The translations under genes and the position numbers were made by a program. Shown one piece after another: positions 27,264 through 35,034 of a DNA stretch of 64,000 nt. The first letter of the stretch is position 1. Every line of letters begins with the position of its first letter. This DNA is from Flavobacterium psychrophilum (GTDB lineage Bacteria > Bacteroidota > Bacteroidia > Flavobacteriales > Flavobacteriaceae), in the NCBI GenBank assembly GCA_945874225.1, contig CAMCFT010000009.1, positions 56,683 to 120,682 on the forward strand, in the 5' to 3' direction. The notes beneath the pieces are model-generated. The model was not told the DNA's origin and did not search any database. It saw only the letters and a program-made list of their open reading frames with translations.

Positions 27264-28673
27264 ATGTTGAAATTCTTTCCAATTCTACCTGTATTCCTGA
27301 TTGTTCTCCTTTTTTCGAGTTGTTCAACTTCCAATAAAATAGCGGCGTTAAAACCAGAACCGGACAACGCTAGCCCTTTAGTATATGAAACCTCCGCTTC
27401 CTTTATTAATTTGCCCATTAGCGTAAAGCTAAAGGATGTTGAAAACCAGACTAATGCACTTTTGAATGGCTTAATTTATGAAGACAATAACATTGAAGAC
27501 GATGATATTGAGATGAAAATTTGGAAATTAGCCCCTATTTCTATCAACAATGATCCCGAAGTGTCTGGAGGTAAAATAAAAACAATTTTACCTTTGAAAG
27601 TTTTGTTTAAATATAGAATGGGAACAAAAACTTTAGGAGTTGAATTGTATAATACCAAGGAATTCAATCTTAACGGAGTTGTAACCTTGATGAGCGATGT
27701 AGCTTTGACAAATTGGAAACTTAACACCAAAACCGAACTAAAATCAATAGACTGGAACGAAAGTCCCACAATGGTTGTTTTTGGAAAAAATGTTCCCGTT
27801 ACCTATCTTATGAATCCAACCTTGAAGATTTTTAGATCTAAAATTGAAAAAAAGATTGATGCTGCGATTGAAAAATCAATGGATTTTAAACCAAATGTTT
27901 TGGCAGCATTAGAGAAAATCTGCACTCCATTTCAAATGAGTGAAGCTTATGAAAGTTGGCTCAGAATTGTTCCTGTCGAAATTTATTCGACCAATGCCAA
28001 ACTTAAAAACGATACTTTTTTGATGGAAATGGGAATGAAATGCACGATGGAAACATTGATAGGAAACAAACCGGAATCTAAATTCGATGCCACGAAAATC
28101 ACGCTGAAACCAGTAACCAAAATACCAAACCAGATTACGGCAAATATAGCGGCAGTTTCTACTTTTGCTGAGGCTTCAAAAATAATGACCAAGAATTTTG
28201 CCGGACAGGAATTTGGTTCTGGAAGCAAAAAAGTAAAAGTTCAAAAGGTTGAAATTTGGCACAAAAACGACAAATTGGTGATTGCTTTGGATGTTTTGGG
28301 AAGCGTAAACGGAACGATTTATTTGACGGGATTTCCTCAATATAATGAACAAACAAAAGAGTTATTTTTTGACAAACTCGATTATGCATTGGACACCAAA
28401 AGTAAATTAATGCGAACCGCCAATTGGCTTGCTCAAGGTTTGGTTTTAAGAAAGATTCAAGAGAGTTGTCGCTATTCCATCGTTCCTAATTTAGAAGAAG
28501 GAAAACAAAATATGCTAGTGTATTTGAAAAATTACTCACCAATGCCCGGTGTTTTTGTAAACGGCAAAATGGATGATATTCAGTTCCAGAAAATTCAATT
28601 GACAAACAAAGCCATTATTGCATTTATAAAAGTAAACGGAACTGTAAATGTTGCTGTTGATGGTTTGAAGTAG
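27264..28673 (+). CDS. DUF4403 family lipoprotein
   Basis: The 469-residue protein has a lipoprotein signal peptide (LIVLLFSSC; lipid-modified Cys near residue 20) followed by a two-part beta-rich DUF4403 fold (VYETSASFINLPISVKLKDVE starts repeat one; KVEIWHKNDKLVIALDVLGSVNGTIYLTG lies in repeat two). It should reside on the periplasmic side of a membrane. The function of the family is not established. It is a single gene converging with the cytochrome-oxidase accessory operon. Confidence 0.85.
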   Translation: MLKFFPILPVFLIVLLFSSCSTSNKIAALKPEPDNASPLVYETSASFINLPISVKLKDVENQTNALLNGLIYEDNNIEDDDIEMKIWKLAPISINNDPEVSGGKIKTILPLKVLFKYRMGTKTLGVELYNTKEFNLNGVVTLMSDVALTNWKLNTKTELKSIDWNESPTMVVFGKNVPVTYLMNPTLKIFRSKIEKKIDAAIEKSMDFKPNVLAALEKICTPFQMSEAYESWLRIVPVEIYSTNAKLKNDTFLMEMGMKCTMETLIGNKPESKFDATKITLKPVTKIPNQITANIAAVSTFAEASKIMTKNFAGQEFGSGSKKVKVQKVEIWHKNDKLVIALDVLGSVNGTIYLTGFPQYNEQTKELFFDKLDYALDTKSKLMRTANWLAQGLVLRKIQESCRYSIVPNLEEGKQNMLVYLKNYSPMPGVFVNGKMDDIQFQKIQLTNKAIIAFIKVNGTVNVAVDGLK

Positions 28674-28697
28674 AATTCAGATTTTAAATTGAAATTG

Positions 28698-28976
28698 TTA
28701 TTCTTGCTTTTTATTCATTCTCATTCGGTAAATATAATACCCAATTCCACCCACAAGCAAATAAGGAATCACCATCAAGTAAACAATACCATCATTTACA
28801 GCTTGTGCCTGAGCTTTATTTCCTTCGCCTCCCAAAGCTGCTCGACACATTGCACATTGAGCATTTGCTGATAGAGAAAAAACAAGAAGAAAGAAAAAAG
28901 AAAAAAGATATGACTGAACATTCCTTTTTGTTTTTCTTGCAACACCTGACTCTTGACTCTTGACTCTTGACTCCAT
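28698..28976 (-). CDS. Small secreted/membrane CxxC protein at end of oxidase accessory operon
   Basis: From ATG 28976 the protein is 92 residues: a stretched N-terminal hydrophilic part, signal helix (SYLFSFFFLLVFSLSANA), then QCAMCRAAL (CxxC at ~41-44) exposed outside the cytoplasm, and a C-terminal membrane helix (~63-83) with a basic tail. An in-frame ATG at 28985 overlaps the preceding gene. Codons 2-10 are three copies of a 7-base repeat (28948-28968), which looks like an insertion that displaced the native start. Its position after SCO and DUF420 suggests a role in copper or heme delivery to cytochrome oxidase, which is inference. Confidence 0.7.
   Translation of the reverse strand: MESRVKSQESGVARKTKRNVQSYLFSFFFLLVFSLSANAQCAMCRAALGGEGNKAQAQAVNDGIVYLMVIPYLLVGGIGYYIYRMRMNKKQE
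28948..28968. repeat. Heptanucleotide tandem repeat (GACTCTT x3) at the start of a CDS
   Basis: Three perfect copies of GACTCTT plus a partial fourth (GACTC) directly follow the start codon of the CxxC gene (minus strand). Seven is not a multiple of three, so gain or loss of one unit would shift the frame. Confidence 0.85.
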
Positions 28977-28977
28977 T

Positions 28978-29517
28978 TTAAACATAATAAGGTGAAATCA
29001 TTAAATACACTACAACGCCTGTAACGGCAACATACAACCAAATTGGAAATGTAATTTTGGCGATTTTTTTATGCTTGTCAAATTTATTGGCTAAAGCCCT
29101 AACATAAGTTATCAAAACCAGCGGAATAACGGCAATTGACAAGATAATATGTGTTATTAAAATAGAAAAATAGATTGGTCTAATTATTCCTTCTCCACCA
29201 AATTTTGTTGAATCTGAAGTCATATGATATGCCACATACATCACTAAAAAGCCAACCGACAATGCAATAGCAGTTGTCATTAATCGTTCGTGAAGTTTTC
29301 TTTTTCCGTTTTTTATGGCTAATACTCCAGCGATTAAAACGACAGCCGTGATTCCGTTTATAGTAGCGTAAATTGGCGGAAGAAACGAAAGGGGTTCAAC
29401 ATTAAATCCTAAATCTTTTAACTTGACATTGAAAAGTATCGCAACTACAACTGGAATTAAAATTGATACTATTACTATAAACTTGCTGAATTTTTTCTCT
29501 AATGAATTATTTTCCAT
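28978..29517 (-). CDS. DUF420 domain membrane protein (CtaM/YozB-like)
   Basis: The 179-residue inner-membrane protein has five predicted helices (~13-30, ~45-65, ~80-100, ~120-145, ~155-178) and the DUF420 His-bearing pattern (RLMTTAIALSVGF, ITHIILSIAVIPL). DUF420 proteins accompany heme-copper oxidase genes and are linked to oxidase maturation in Firmicutes (CtaM). It is 2 bases downstream of SCO and 1 base upstream of the CxxC gene's start. Confidence 0.9.
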   Translation of the reverse strand: MENNSLEKKFSKFIVIVSILIPVVVAILFNVKLKDLGFNVEPLSFLPPIYATINGITAVVLIAGVLAIKNGKRKLHERLMTTAIALSVGFLVMYVAYHMTSDSTKFGGEGIIRPIYFSILITHIILSIAVIPLVLITYVRALANKFDKHKKIAKITFPIWLYVAVTGVVVYLMISPYYV

Positions 29518-29519
29518 CT

Positions 29520-30206
29520 TTATTCTTTTAATAAAACTGCTATGTCCTGTTGAATGTCTCTAACGCCTTTTTTTTCTAAACCGTCATAATACAAAATAGG
29601 GTTTCCAAAATCGTCTTTTCGGCAACGAATATTTCCGTCTTTATCAATCAAGGCGAACAATCCCGAATGTTCAAAACCTCCTTTTGCTTTGTTATTTTTA
29701 CCAGCATAAAGATTAAAACCTTTGTTGGACAAATCTAAAATATAAGTCCTGTCACCTGTTAAGAAATTCCAATTCGAAGATTTTACACCTAGTAATTCTC
29801 GATGTGCTTTCAAAACTGCAGGAGTATCGTGTTCCGGATCAATAGAAATGGAAACTTGTCCAAAATTAGGATTGCCAAAGAAAGTGTTTTCAATTTGCAA
29901 CATACTTTGATTCATTTTTGGGCAAATAGTTGGACAAGTCGAGAAGAAAAATTCTAAAACATAAACTTTACCTTTGTAAGTTTCATTGTTAATCTTGATG
30001 TTGTCTTGGTTTAGCAATTCAAATTTTGGAGCCGGACCAATTTTAGTCAATTTTTCGCCTTCACTAGATGAATTAGAAACCTTGTCTAATCGATCGCCTT
30101 TTACAATTTCATTATTTTGTATTCTATCAATTATTTTTGGAATTGCATAAATTCCAAAAACTAAAATGATAAATGAAATCCCGATGTATGATTTGTTTTT
30201 AAGCAT
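29520..30206 (-). CDS. SCO family copper-binding protein
   Basis: The 228-residue thioredoxin-fold protein is anchored by an N-terminal helix (~8-24). The copper motif is complete: CPTIC (Cys91, Cys95) in FFFSTCPTICPKMNQ and the distal histidine in GGFEHSG (His180). SCO proteins deliver copper to the CuA site of oxidase subunit II or act as thiol reductants there. It is 12 bases downstream of a cysteine-less paralogue-like gene. Confidence 0.95.
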   Translation of the reverse strand: MLKNKSYIGISFIILVFGIYAIPKIIDRIQNNEIVKGDRLDKVSNSSSEGEKLTKIGPAPKFELLNQDNIKINNETYKGKVYVLEFFFSTCPTICPKMNQSMLQIENTFFGNPNFGQVSISIDPEHDTPAVLKAHRELLGVKSSNWNFLTGDRTYILDLSNKGFNLYAGKNNKAKGGFEHSGLFALIDKDGNIRCRKDDFGNPILYYDGLEKKGVRDIQQDIAVLLKE

Positions 30207-30218
30207 TATTTTTATTAT

Positions 30219-30860
30219 TTAAAGTTCTTTTGTAGCATTATGGTTTTTCTTGAGAGCAGCACGATATTCATAAAGAATAATCTTAAAATCGTCCAGCATT
30301 TCGTTGCTCAAGTCAGCAGGATGAAAGGTGTTATATCCTTCTTTATATCCTTTTTTTTCTTTTCTTCCTCTGAGATTTCTTTTTTTGTCTATGATATACA
30401 CATTTGGAGTTCCCAAATCTTTGTCTAATTTTCCAACGAGTTTTAATTGGTTATAATAAGTGTTGATTTCCTCCGGCGAAGTAAACACAAAATGCCATTG
30501 GCTGACATCAGTAAATGCTCCTAAAGCATCAACGATTTTCTTAGCATCAGCTTCTGTTCCCAAAGGGCAAATGACCACAAATTGTAAATCTTTGAAAGTA
30601 TGATATTGTTGATAAATTTTTTGATTCAGATTGAAGAAATTCCCTCTGTTTTTCAAAATATTGGAACCAGAAAAGCCAAGAATTGTTATTTTATCATTGA
30701 GACTGACTTTCTCGTTTTTTAAGGATTTCCAATTTCCAAAGTCGGCAACCTTAGGCGTAATTATTGGTAATTTCGTGAAACTATTTATTCCTGATGCAAA
30801 AAACAGATAGGCAACAATAGGCAAAATAAAAAGGATGAAGAGGACAATGTTTTTTTTCAT
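30219..30860 (-). CDS. Membrane-anchored thioredoxin-fold-like protein lacking the SCO cysteines
   Basis: The 213-residue protein has an N-terminal anchor (~5-23). The following domain has the strand/helix order of SCO or AhpC-TSA proteins (KITILGFSGSNILKNRGNFF, LQFVVICPLGTEADAKK, WHFVFTSPEEI, GTPNVYIIDKKRNLRGR), but the CxxxC position reads GFSGSNILKNRG, without cysteine. It is encoded directly upstream of SCO in the oxidase accessory operon. A structural or assembly role beside SCO is likely but unproven. Confidence 0.7.
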   Translation of the reverse strand: MKKNIVLFILFILPIVAYLFFASGINSFTKLPIITPKVADFGNWKSLKNEKVSLNDKITILGFSGSNILKNRGNFFNLNQKIYQQYHTFKDLQFVVICPLGTEADAKKIVDALGAFTDVSQWHFVFTSPEEINTYYNQLKLVGKLDKDLGTPNVYIIDKKRNLRGRKEKKGYKEGYNTFHPADLSNEMLDDFKIILYEYRAALKKNHNATKEL

Positions 30861-30892
30861 TTTTTAATGAAATTATTTAGAGTACAAAAATA

Positions 30893-30924
30893 AAAAAAAG
30901 GCACGCAATGCGCACCCTTTTTTT
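30893..30924 (-). terminator. Possible intra-operon terminator hairpin
   Basis: Arms AAAAAAAGG (30893-30901) and CCTTTTTTT (30916-30924), with a small inner CGC/GCG pairing, give a hairpin followed by a T-rich run on the minus strand, in the 78-base gap after the subunit IV gene. It could partially reduce expression of the downstream assembly genes. Confidence 0.45.
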
Positions 30925-30938
30925 GAATTAATATCTTG

Positions 30939-31289
30939 TTAAAAATTCCATTTGATTGTGGAGTTTTTAAAAACCTCGAAAACATAATTTCCTTCAGTCA
31001 AAAGGATGAAAAGCAAATAGACTACCAAAAAAATTAATGGTAAAATGACTGCATATCTTAAAACAGATTTCTCTCCTTCCATGTGCATAAAAGCATAAAC
31101 AATATAATAAGCTTTTACAAGTGTAAGAATTATAAACAACCAGTTTAACAAATTCATGCCCAAGAAATTATTCATGTGCAAAAATTCAGGTTTTGCTATA
31201 CCAAAAAATACTTCAACGACTGTTATTAAGGATAAATATCCAAAAACTGTCCAAATTCTTTTTGTATTAGATACGTGCTCGTGTGCCAT
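30939..31289 (-). CDS. Cytochrome c oxidase subunit IV family protein
   Basis: The 116-residue inner-membrane protein has three helices (~13-33, ~45-68, ~78-102) in the pattern of bacterial caa3/CyoD-type subunit IV (RIWTVFGYLSLITVVEVFFGI ends helix one; AYYIVYAFMHMEGEKSVLRYAV). It stabilises the oxidase. It lies 18 bases downstream of a subunit III gene. Confidence 0.9.
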   Translation of the reverse strand: MAHEHVSNTKRIWTVFGYLSLITVVEVFFGIAKPEFLHMNNFLGMNLLNWLFIILTLVKAYYIVYAFMHMEGEKSVLRYAVILPLIFLVVYLLFILLTEGNYVFEVFKNSTIKWNF

Positions 31290-31307
31290 AATATAAATTT
31301 TTGTAAA

Positions 31308-32333
31308 TTAAACTAGATAGAAAACTGTGAATACAAATACCCAAACTAAATCAACAAAGTGCCAATATAGCCCAACTTTTTCTACCATTTCATAACTTTT
31401 TCTTTTCTCGTAAGTTCCTAGAATCACATTAAAAAATATGATACAATTTATAACAACACCTGAGAATACGTGGAAACCGTGAAAACCTGTAATAAAGAAA
31501 AAGAAATCAGCAAATAACTTGCTTCCGTATTCATTTCTGGTCAGGTTAGCACCTTCAACAACTAGACTTGCCTGAGCTAAACGCAATTCTGATTCGCTTC
31601 TGGTAAGTATTGTTTTATGTTTGTGTTTCGTTAATTCGTGATTAATTTTAGAGTCTTTCTCACTAGCTGGGCTGTCTTCATAAATAGTCTCGGTTCTAAT
31701 TAATAGATTAGTATGTGCTTTGAAACCTGCTTGAACTTCGGCAACAGAATATTCTGGTATAGAAGGTTCGTCCATAAACCATCTTCCTTTACTTCTTGTC
31801 AATTGTTCTCTTTCTTCCGGTAAGGTTGCGGCAAAACTTTCAAGTGCCACTCGTTTTCCGTCTTTATCCACAAACTGAAGCAAACTCCCTCCCTTTGTTT
31901 CAACAGCACCATATTCTCCTTTGATGAAGTTTTTCCATTCCCAAGCTTGTGAGCCTACGAATATTAAACCTCCAATGATGGTTAAGAACAAATAAACGGC
32001 AACTTTGTCTTTTTTAAATTGATGTCCTGCATCAACGGCAAGAACCATTGTCACAGAGGAGAAAATCAAAATAAAAGTCATAAATGCCACATAAAGCATT
32101 GGCTGAGGATTGCCGTGCATAAACGGTACGTGTGTAAATACCTCATCGGCTAAAGGCCAAGTTTCAATAAATTTAAATCTTGAAAAACCATAAGCTGCAA
32201 GAAATCCTGAGAATGTTAAAGCATCTGATACGATAAAAAACCACATCATTAATTTGCCATAACTTGCTCCCATTGGCTCATTGTCGCCTCCCCAAGTTTT
32301 TCCTCCACTATTTTCAGTAGTAACTGTCTCCAT
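31308..32333 (-). CDS. Cytochrome c oxidase subunit III with large hydrophilic insertion
   Basis: The 341-residue protein has subunit III helices at ~28-48, ~78-100, ~112-130, ~275-300 and ~320-340 and the typical FFITGFHGFHVFSG and YWHFVDLVWVFVF motifs. Between QAWEWKNF (residue ~135) and the FFFFITGFHG helix (~275) is a ~120-residue charged insertion that ordinary subunit III lacks. It belongs to the proton-pumping heme-copper oxidase, but subunits I and II are not encoded in this window. It is 43 bases after the shorter subunit III gene. Confidence 0.9.
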   Translation of the reverse strand: METVTTENSGGKTWGGDNEPMGASYGKLMMWFFIVSDALTFSGFLAAYGFSRFKFIETWPLADEVFTHVPFMHGNPQPMLYVAFMTFILIFSSVTMVLAVDAGHQFKKDKVAVYLFLTIIGGLIFVGSQAWEWKNFIKGEYGAVETKGGSLLQFVDKDGKRVALESFAATLPEEREQLTRSKGRWFMDEPSIPEYSVAEVQAGFKAHTNLLIRTETIYEDSPASEKDSKINHELTKHKHKTILTRSESELRLAQASLVVEGANLTRNEYGSKLFADFFFFITGFHGFHVFSGVVINCIIFFNVILGTYEKRKSYEMVEKVGLYWHFVDLVWVFVFTVFYLV

Positions 32334-32376
32334 AAAAAGTCATTCGTTAAAAAGTTTTCAAATCTACAATTTTTTC

Positions 32377-32964
32377 TTATTTAAAGAAATATAAAAATAA
32401 AAATAAATAAACCCACAATAAATCAAGAAAGTGCCAATACATCACACCTAGTTCAATACCAAGTGTTTGAGTCGAATTGTATTTTTGTTTCAATTGTTTG
32501 TAAATAATAATTAATAGCGCAATTAAGCCACCGGCAAGGTGCAATAAGTGTACAACAGTAACTATATATAGAAATGTTGTCGTAATTGAACTTTCGGCTC
32601 CGGTAAAATAATAGCCATTGGCCACAATTTGACTAAACCCCACAAATTGCAAAAACACAAATAAAATCCCTAAGGCTAAAGTAGCTAAAAGGAATGAAGT
32701 TGTCGCTTTTTGATTGTCCTTTTGAATGGCTTTTTTTGCCAAATGAAAAGTCAGACTACAGCCTATTATCACTACCGTGCTGAAGAAAAATGCAGAAGGC
32801 AATTGAAAATCTTTCAACCAATCAACTCTGGATTTACTAACCACAAAAGCACTTGTAAGTCCTGCAAACATCATAATCATACTTATCATTGCGAACAATA
32901 GCAGCAATTTGTATGATCTTGCTGTTCTTAATTTATGTTCTTCGGCGGTCATTGTTGTTGCCAT
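32377..32964 (-). CDS. Cytochrome c oxidase subunit III (short paralogue)
   Basis: The 195-residue protein has five helices (~18-40, ~58-75, ~88-110, ~125-150, ~172-193) and ends with ELGVMYWHFLDLLWVYLFLFLYFFK, the subunit III C-terminal signature (WHF.D..W). Two subunit III genes in tandem are frequent in Bacteroidota. It follows cyoE by 2 bases. Confidence 0.92.
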   Translation of the reverse strand: MATTMTAEEHKLRTARSYKLLLLFAMISMIMMFAGLTSAFVVSKSRVDWLKDFQLPSAFFFSTVVIIGCSLTFHLAKKAIQKDNQKATTSFLLATLALGILFVFLQFVGFSQIVANGYYFTGAESSITTTFLYIVTVVHLLHLAGGLIALLIIIYKQLKQKYNSTQTLGIELGVMYWHFLDLLWVYLFLFLYFFK

Positions 32965-32966
32965 AA

Positions 32967-33869
32967 CTATCTTAAAATTTTATCAAATATATAAATTAAT
33001 TGCAATAATGTAATATAAGAAACACTAACCAGCATCAAAGTTCTTGCGGCTTTGGCAGTTCTTAATTTGTACAATTGTACCGAATAAAAAAGCATCCAAA
33101 GTCCGAGCAAAAACACCAAAATTGCAGCCACTGGCGAAATAAATAATTGCCCTGTATAGCCCAAAGCCGGTAATAACGAAGCTATAATTAACCAAACGGT
33201 ATATAATATTATTTGCAAAGCCGTTCCTTTATCTTTTTTACCTGTTGGCAACATAAAGAAACCTGCTTTCTCATAGTCTTCGTATAAAAACCATCCGATT
33301 GCCCAAAAATGAGGAAATTGCCAGAAAAACTGTATCAGAAATAAGGTTCCGGCTTCAATGCCAAAATTTCCTGTTGCCGCAACCCAGCCCAACATAAACG
33401 GAATCGCTCCCGGAAAAGCTCCCACAAAAACCGACAAAGAAGTCATTGTTTTTAAAGGTGTATAAATGCTAGTATATAAAAATATTGAAATCGCACCAAA
33501 CATTGCTGTTTTTGGATTGATGGTATAAAGTAAAACAATACCGATAACTGTTAGAATACTGGCAATAACCAAGGCAACATTTGGCGACATTCTGCCTGCC
33601 GGAACGGGACGATTTTTAGTCCGATCCATCAAAGCATCAAGATCTTTCTCAATAACTTGATTGTAAGCATTTGAAGCGCCGACCATACAATAACCACCAA
33701 TAGCGAGTTTTAGCAAAACCATCCAATCTAATGAATGAAAATCAGGAACACCAAGCATAAATCCGGCGATTGACGAAAAGACAACACTAATAGCCAAACC
33801 TGCCTTAGTGATTGCTTTGAAATCATTATAAATGGATTTTATGGAAATGGTTTTGGGTGTACTATTCAA
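32967..33869 (-). CDS. cyoE: Protoheme IX farnesyltransferase (heme O synthase)
   Basis: UbiA-family membrane enzyme that converts heme B to heme O with farnesyl diphosphate for heme-copper oxidases. The polyprenyl-diphosphate motif NAYNQVIEKDLDALMDRTKNRP and nine hydrophobic helices are present, with the second conserved loop YEDYEKAGFFMLP. The frame opens at ATG 33938, but a well-formed promoter (33901-33931) lies inside that extension. TTG 33869 gives a 300-residue protein starting LNSTPKTISIKSIYNDF (first residue read as Met), which is the normal family length, so I choose it. It is first in the oxidase accessory operon. Confidence 0.9.
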   Translation of the reverse strand: MNSTPKTISIKSIYNDFKAITKAGLAISVVFSSIAGFMLGVPDFHSLDWMVLLKLAIGGYCMVGASNAYNQVIEKDLDALMDRTKNRPVPAGRMSPNVALVIASILTVIGIVLLYTINPKTAMFGAISIFLYTSIYTPLKTMTSLSVFVGAFPGAIPFMLGWVAATGNFGIEAGTLFLIQFFWQFPHFWAIGWFLYEDYEKAGFFMLPTGKKDKGTALQIILYTVWLIIASLLPALGYTGQLFISPVAAILVFLLGLWMLFYSVQLYKLRTAKAARTLMLVSVSYITLLQLIYIFDKILR

Positions 33870-33900
33870 AGTTTGCTTTATTTTTTTTAAAAAACTTTTG

Positions 33901-33931
33901 CAAAAATAGTTTATCGAAAGGGATTTGACAA
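33901..33931 (-). promoter_or_regulatory. Promoter of the cyoE-oxidase accessory operon
   Basis: On the minus strand, TTG (33931-33929) and TATTTTTG (33908-33901) are spaced 20 bases apart, an excellent match to the Bacteroidota -33/-7 pattern. The inferred start is near 33895, about 25 bases before the TTG start codon chosen for cyoE. Confidence 0.6.
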
Positions 33932-34027
33932 AAAACAAATCATAAAAAAATAATTAATAAATTTTCTCCTGTTTTAGGTCCAAAGTGAACTAATTTAAAA
34001 CTAAGTCCAATATATTAGTGGCTTAAC

Positions 34028-34207
34028 AGAAGCTAATTTTTCTGAAATTCCGTCATTTTTTCATAAATAGATTTTGATATAGGATATCCTCTTTTTTCTA
34101 ATTCATCGTAGGCAATTAAAACTGTATTTAATTTGTATTCTTTCCGAAAGAAAATGGCAAGTCTTAACGCTCAATTATCTGTTTGCTCAATTGAATCCAA
34201 CAAAAAT
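34028..34207 (-). pseudogene. Gene remnant, copy 1 of a ~180-bp direct repeat
   Basis: The minus strand encodes an in-frame tail of ~42 residues (AIFFRKEYKLNTVLIAYDE, then LEKRGYPISKSIYEKMTEF) with a stop and no start codon. The same sequence, diverged, recurs at 34681-34860. The family is not recognised. The rest of 33939-34232 holds no gene I can support. Confidence 0.6.
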
Positions 34208-34232
34208 AGAACTCCCCGACTTTATGATATCT

Positions 34233-34628
34233 TTATTGTAATAAGAATAATTCTTTACGAATTAAATTTATGGCTTCTATAGTATTTTGTTTAAATTTTA
34301 AAGGAATCTGTTGTACAACAGAATTGCCGTTTTTTAAATTTATTTTCAATGTATATCTTTTATAATTATTTAATCTAACAACCAATAAAACAAACAACAA
34401 TAAAGGTGAGATTACGACCAATTCAAATCCAATAAACCATACTGAGAGTAAAACTCCAATCACAGAAAAAGCAATAAATAAAAAAATATAAATTGCTGGT
34501 ATTTTATTTACCTGAAAATTAATTTTATCTATTTCTGAAAATGGAATTTCTTTTTGGTTACTGGATTTAAATTTTAGAATTACTCCATCCTCAGCTAGAT
34601 AGATCCCATTAAAATTATTTAAAATCAT
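34233..34628 (-). CDS. Small hypothetical membrane protein (PH-like)
   Basis: The 131-residue protein has an N-terminal ~40-residue beta-rich stretch (GVILKFKSSNQKEIPFSEIDKI), two adjacent membrane helices (~45-62 and ~67-88) and a C-terminal beta-rich tail (YTLKINLKNGNSVVQQIPLKF). This arrangement resembles small bacterial PH-like membrane proteins, but I assign no family. It is bracketed by two copies of a ~180-bp repeat carrying the broken tail of another gene. No promoter is evident. Confidence 0.55.
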   Translation of the reverse strand: MILNNFNGIYLAEDGVILKFKSSNQKEIPFSEIDKINFQVNKIPAIYIFLFIAFSVIGVLLSVWFIGFELVVISPLLLFVLLVVRLNNYKRYTLKINLKNGNSVVQQIPLKFKQNTIEAINLIRKELFLLQ

Positions 34629-34680
34629 TTCGTTTCTTGTTTTTTTTTGGTTTTACAACAATCTATTTTCGTTTTCTAAT

Positions 34681-34860
34681 AGAAGCTGATTTTCTTTAAA
34701 TTCAGCCATTTTCCCATAAATAGATTTTGATATAGGAAATCCCCTTTTTTCTAATTCGGAATAAGCAATCAAAATGTATTTGGTAAGTATTCTTTCCAAA
34801 AGAATATTGCAATTCTTAAGCCTGAAATATATATTTACCTAATTGAATCCATTTTTATTG
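34681..34860 (-). pseudogene. Gene remnant, copy 2 of a ~180-bp direct repeat
   Basis: The minus strand reads AIFFWKEYLPNT, then a one-base frameshift, then IAYSELEKRGFPISKSIYGK and a tail ending ENRLL-stop. It matches copy 1 (34028-34207) in order over its whole length. It is a decayed 3' end of a duplicated gene, with no start. The flanking 34861-34956 shows no gene. Confidence 0.6.
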
Positions 34861-34956
34861 TTTTTCATAACTGCAATTTGTAAGTTTTTGACAAAAATAG
34901 CTTCAATAAAAATGACTTCCTTACGGTTTTCCTCCTTTTGAGGATATTTTTTAAAA

Positions 34957-34988
34957 ATAAAAAAGCCACTCATCGAGCAGCTTTTTAT
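34957..34988 (-). terminator. Intrinsic terminator of trpB
   Basis: On the minus strand the arms AAGCTGCTC and GAGTGGCTT pair (one mismatch) around a 3-base loop and are followed by a T run. It lies ~47 bases after the trpB stop. Confidence 0.75.
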
Positions 34989-35034
34989 CATACAAATGCA
35001 AAGTTTAAAATTCAAGACTTACATATGAAATTTC

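Noticed and set aside
28796..29041. 81-codon alternative frame over the CxxC gene
   Set aside because: The other frame has the signal peptide, CxxC and membrane helix; this one is a shadow, though it would be reached by a one-unit change in the heptamer tract.
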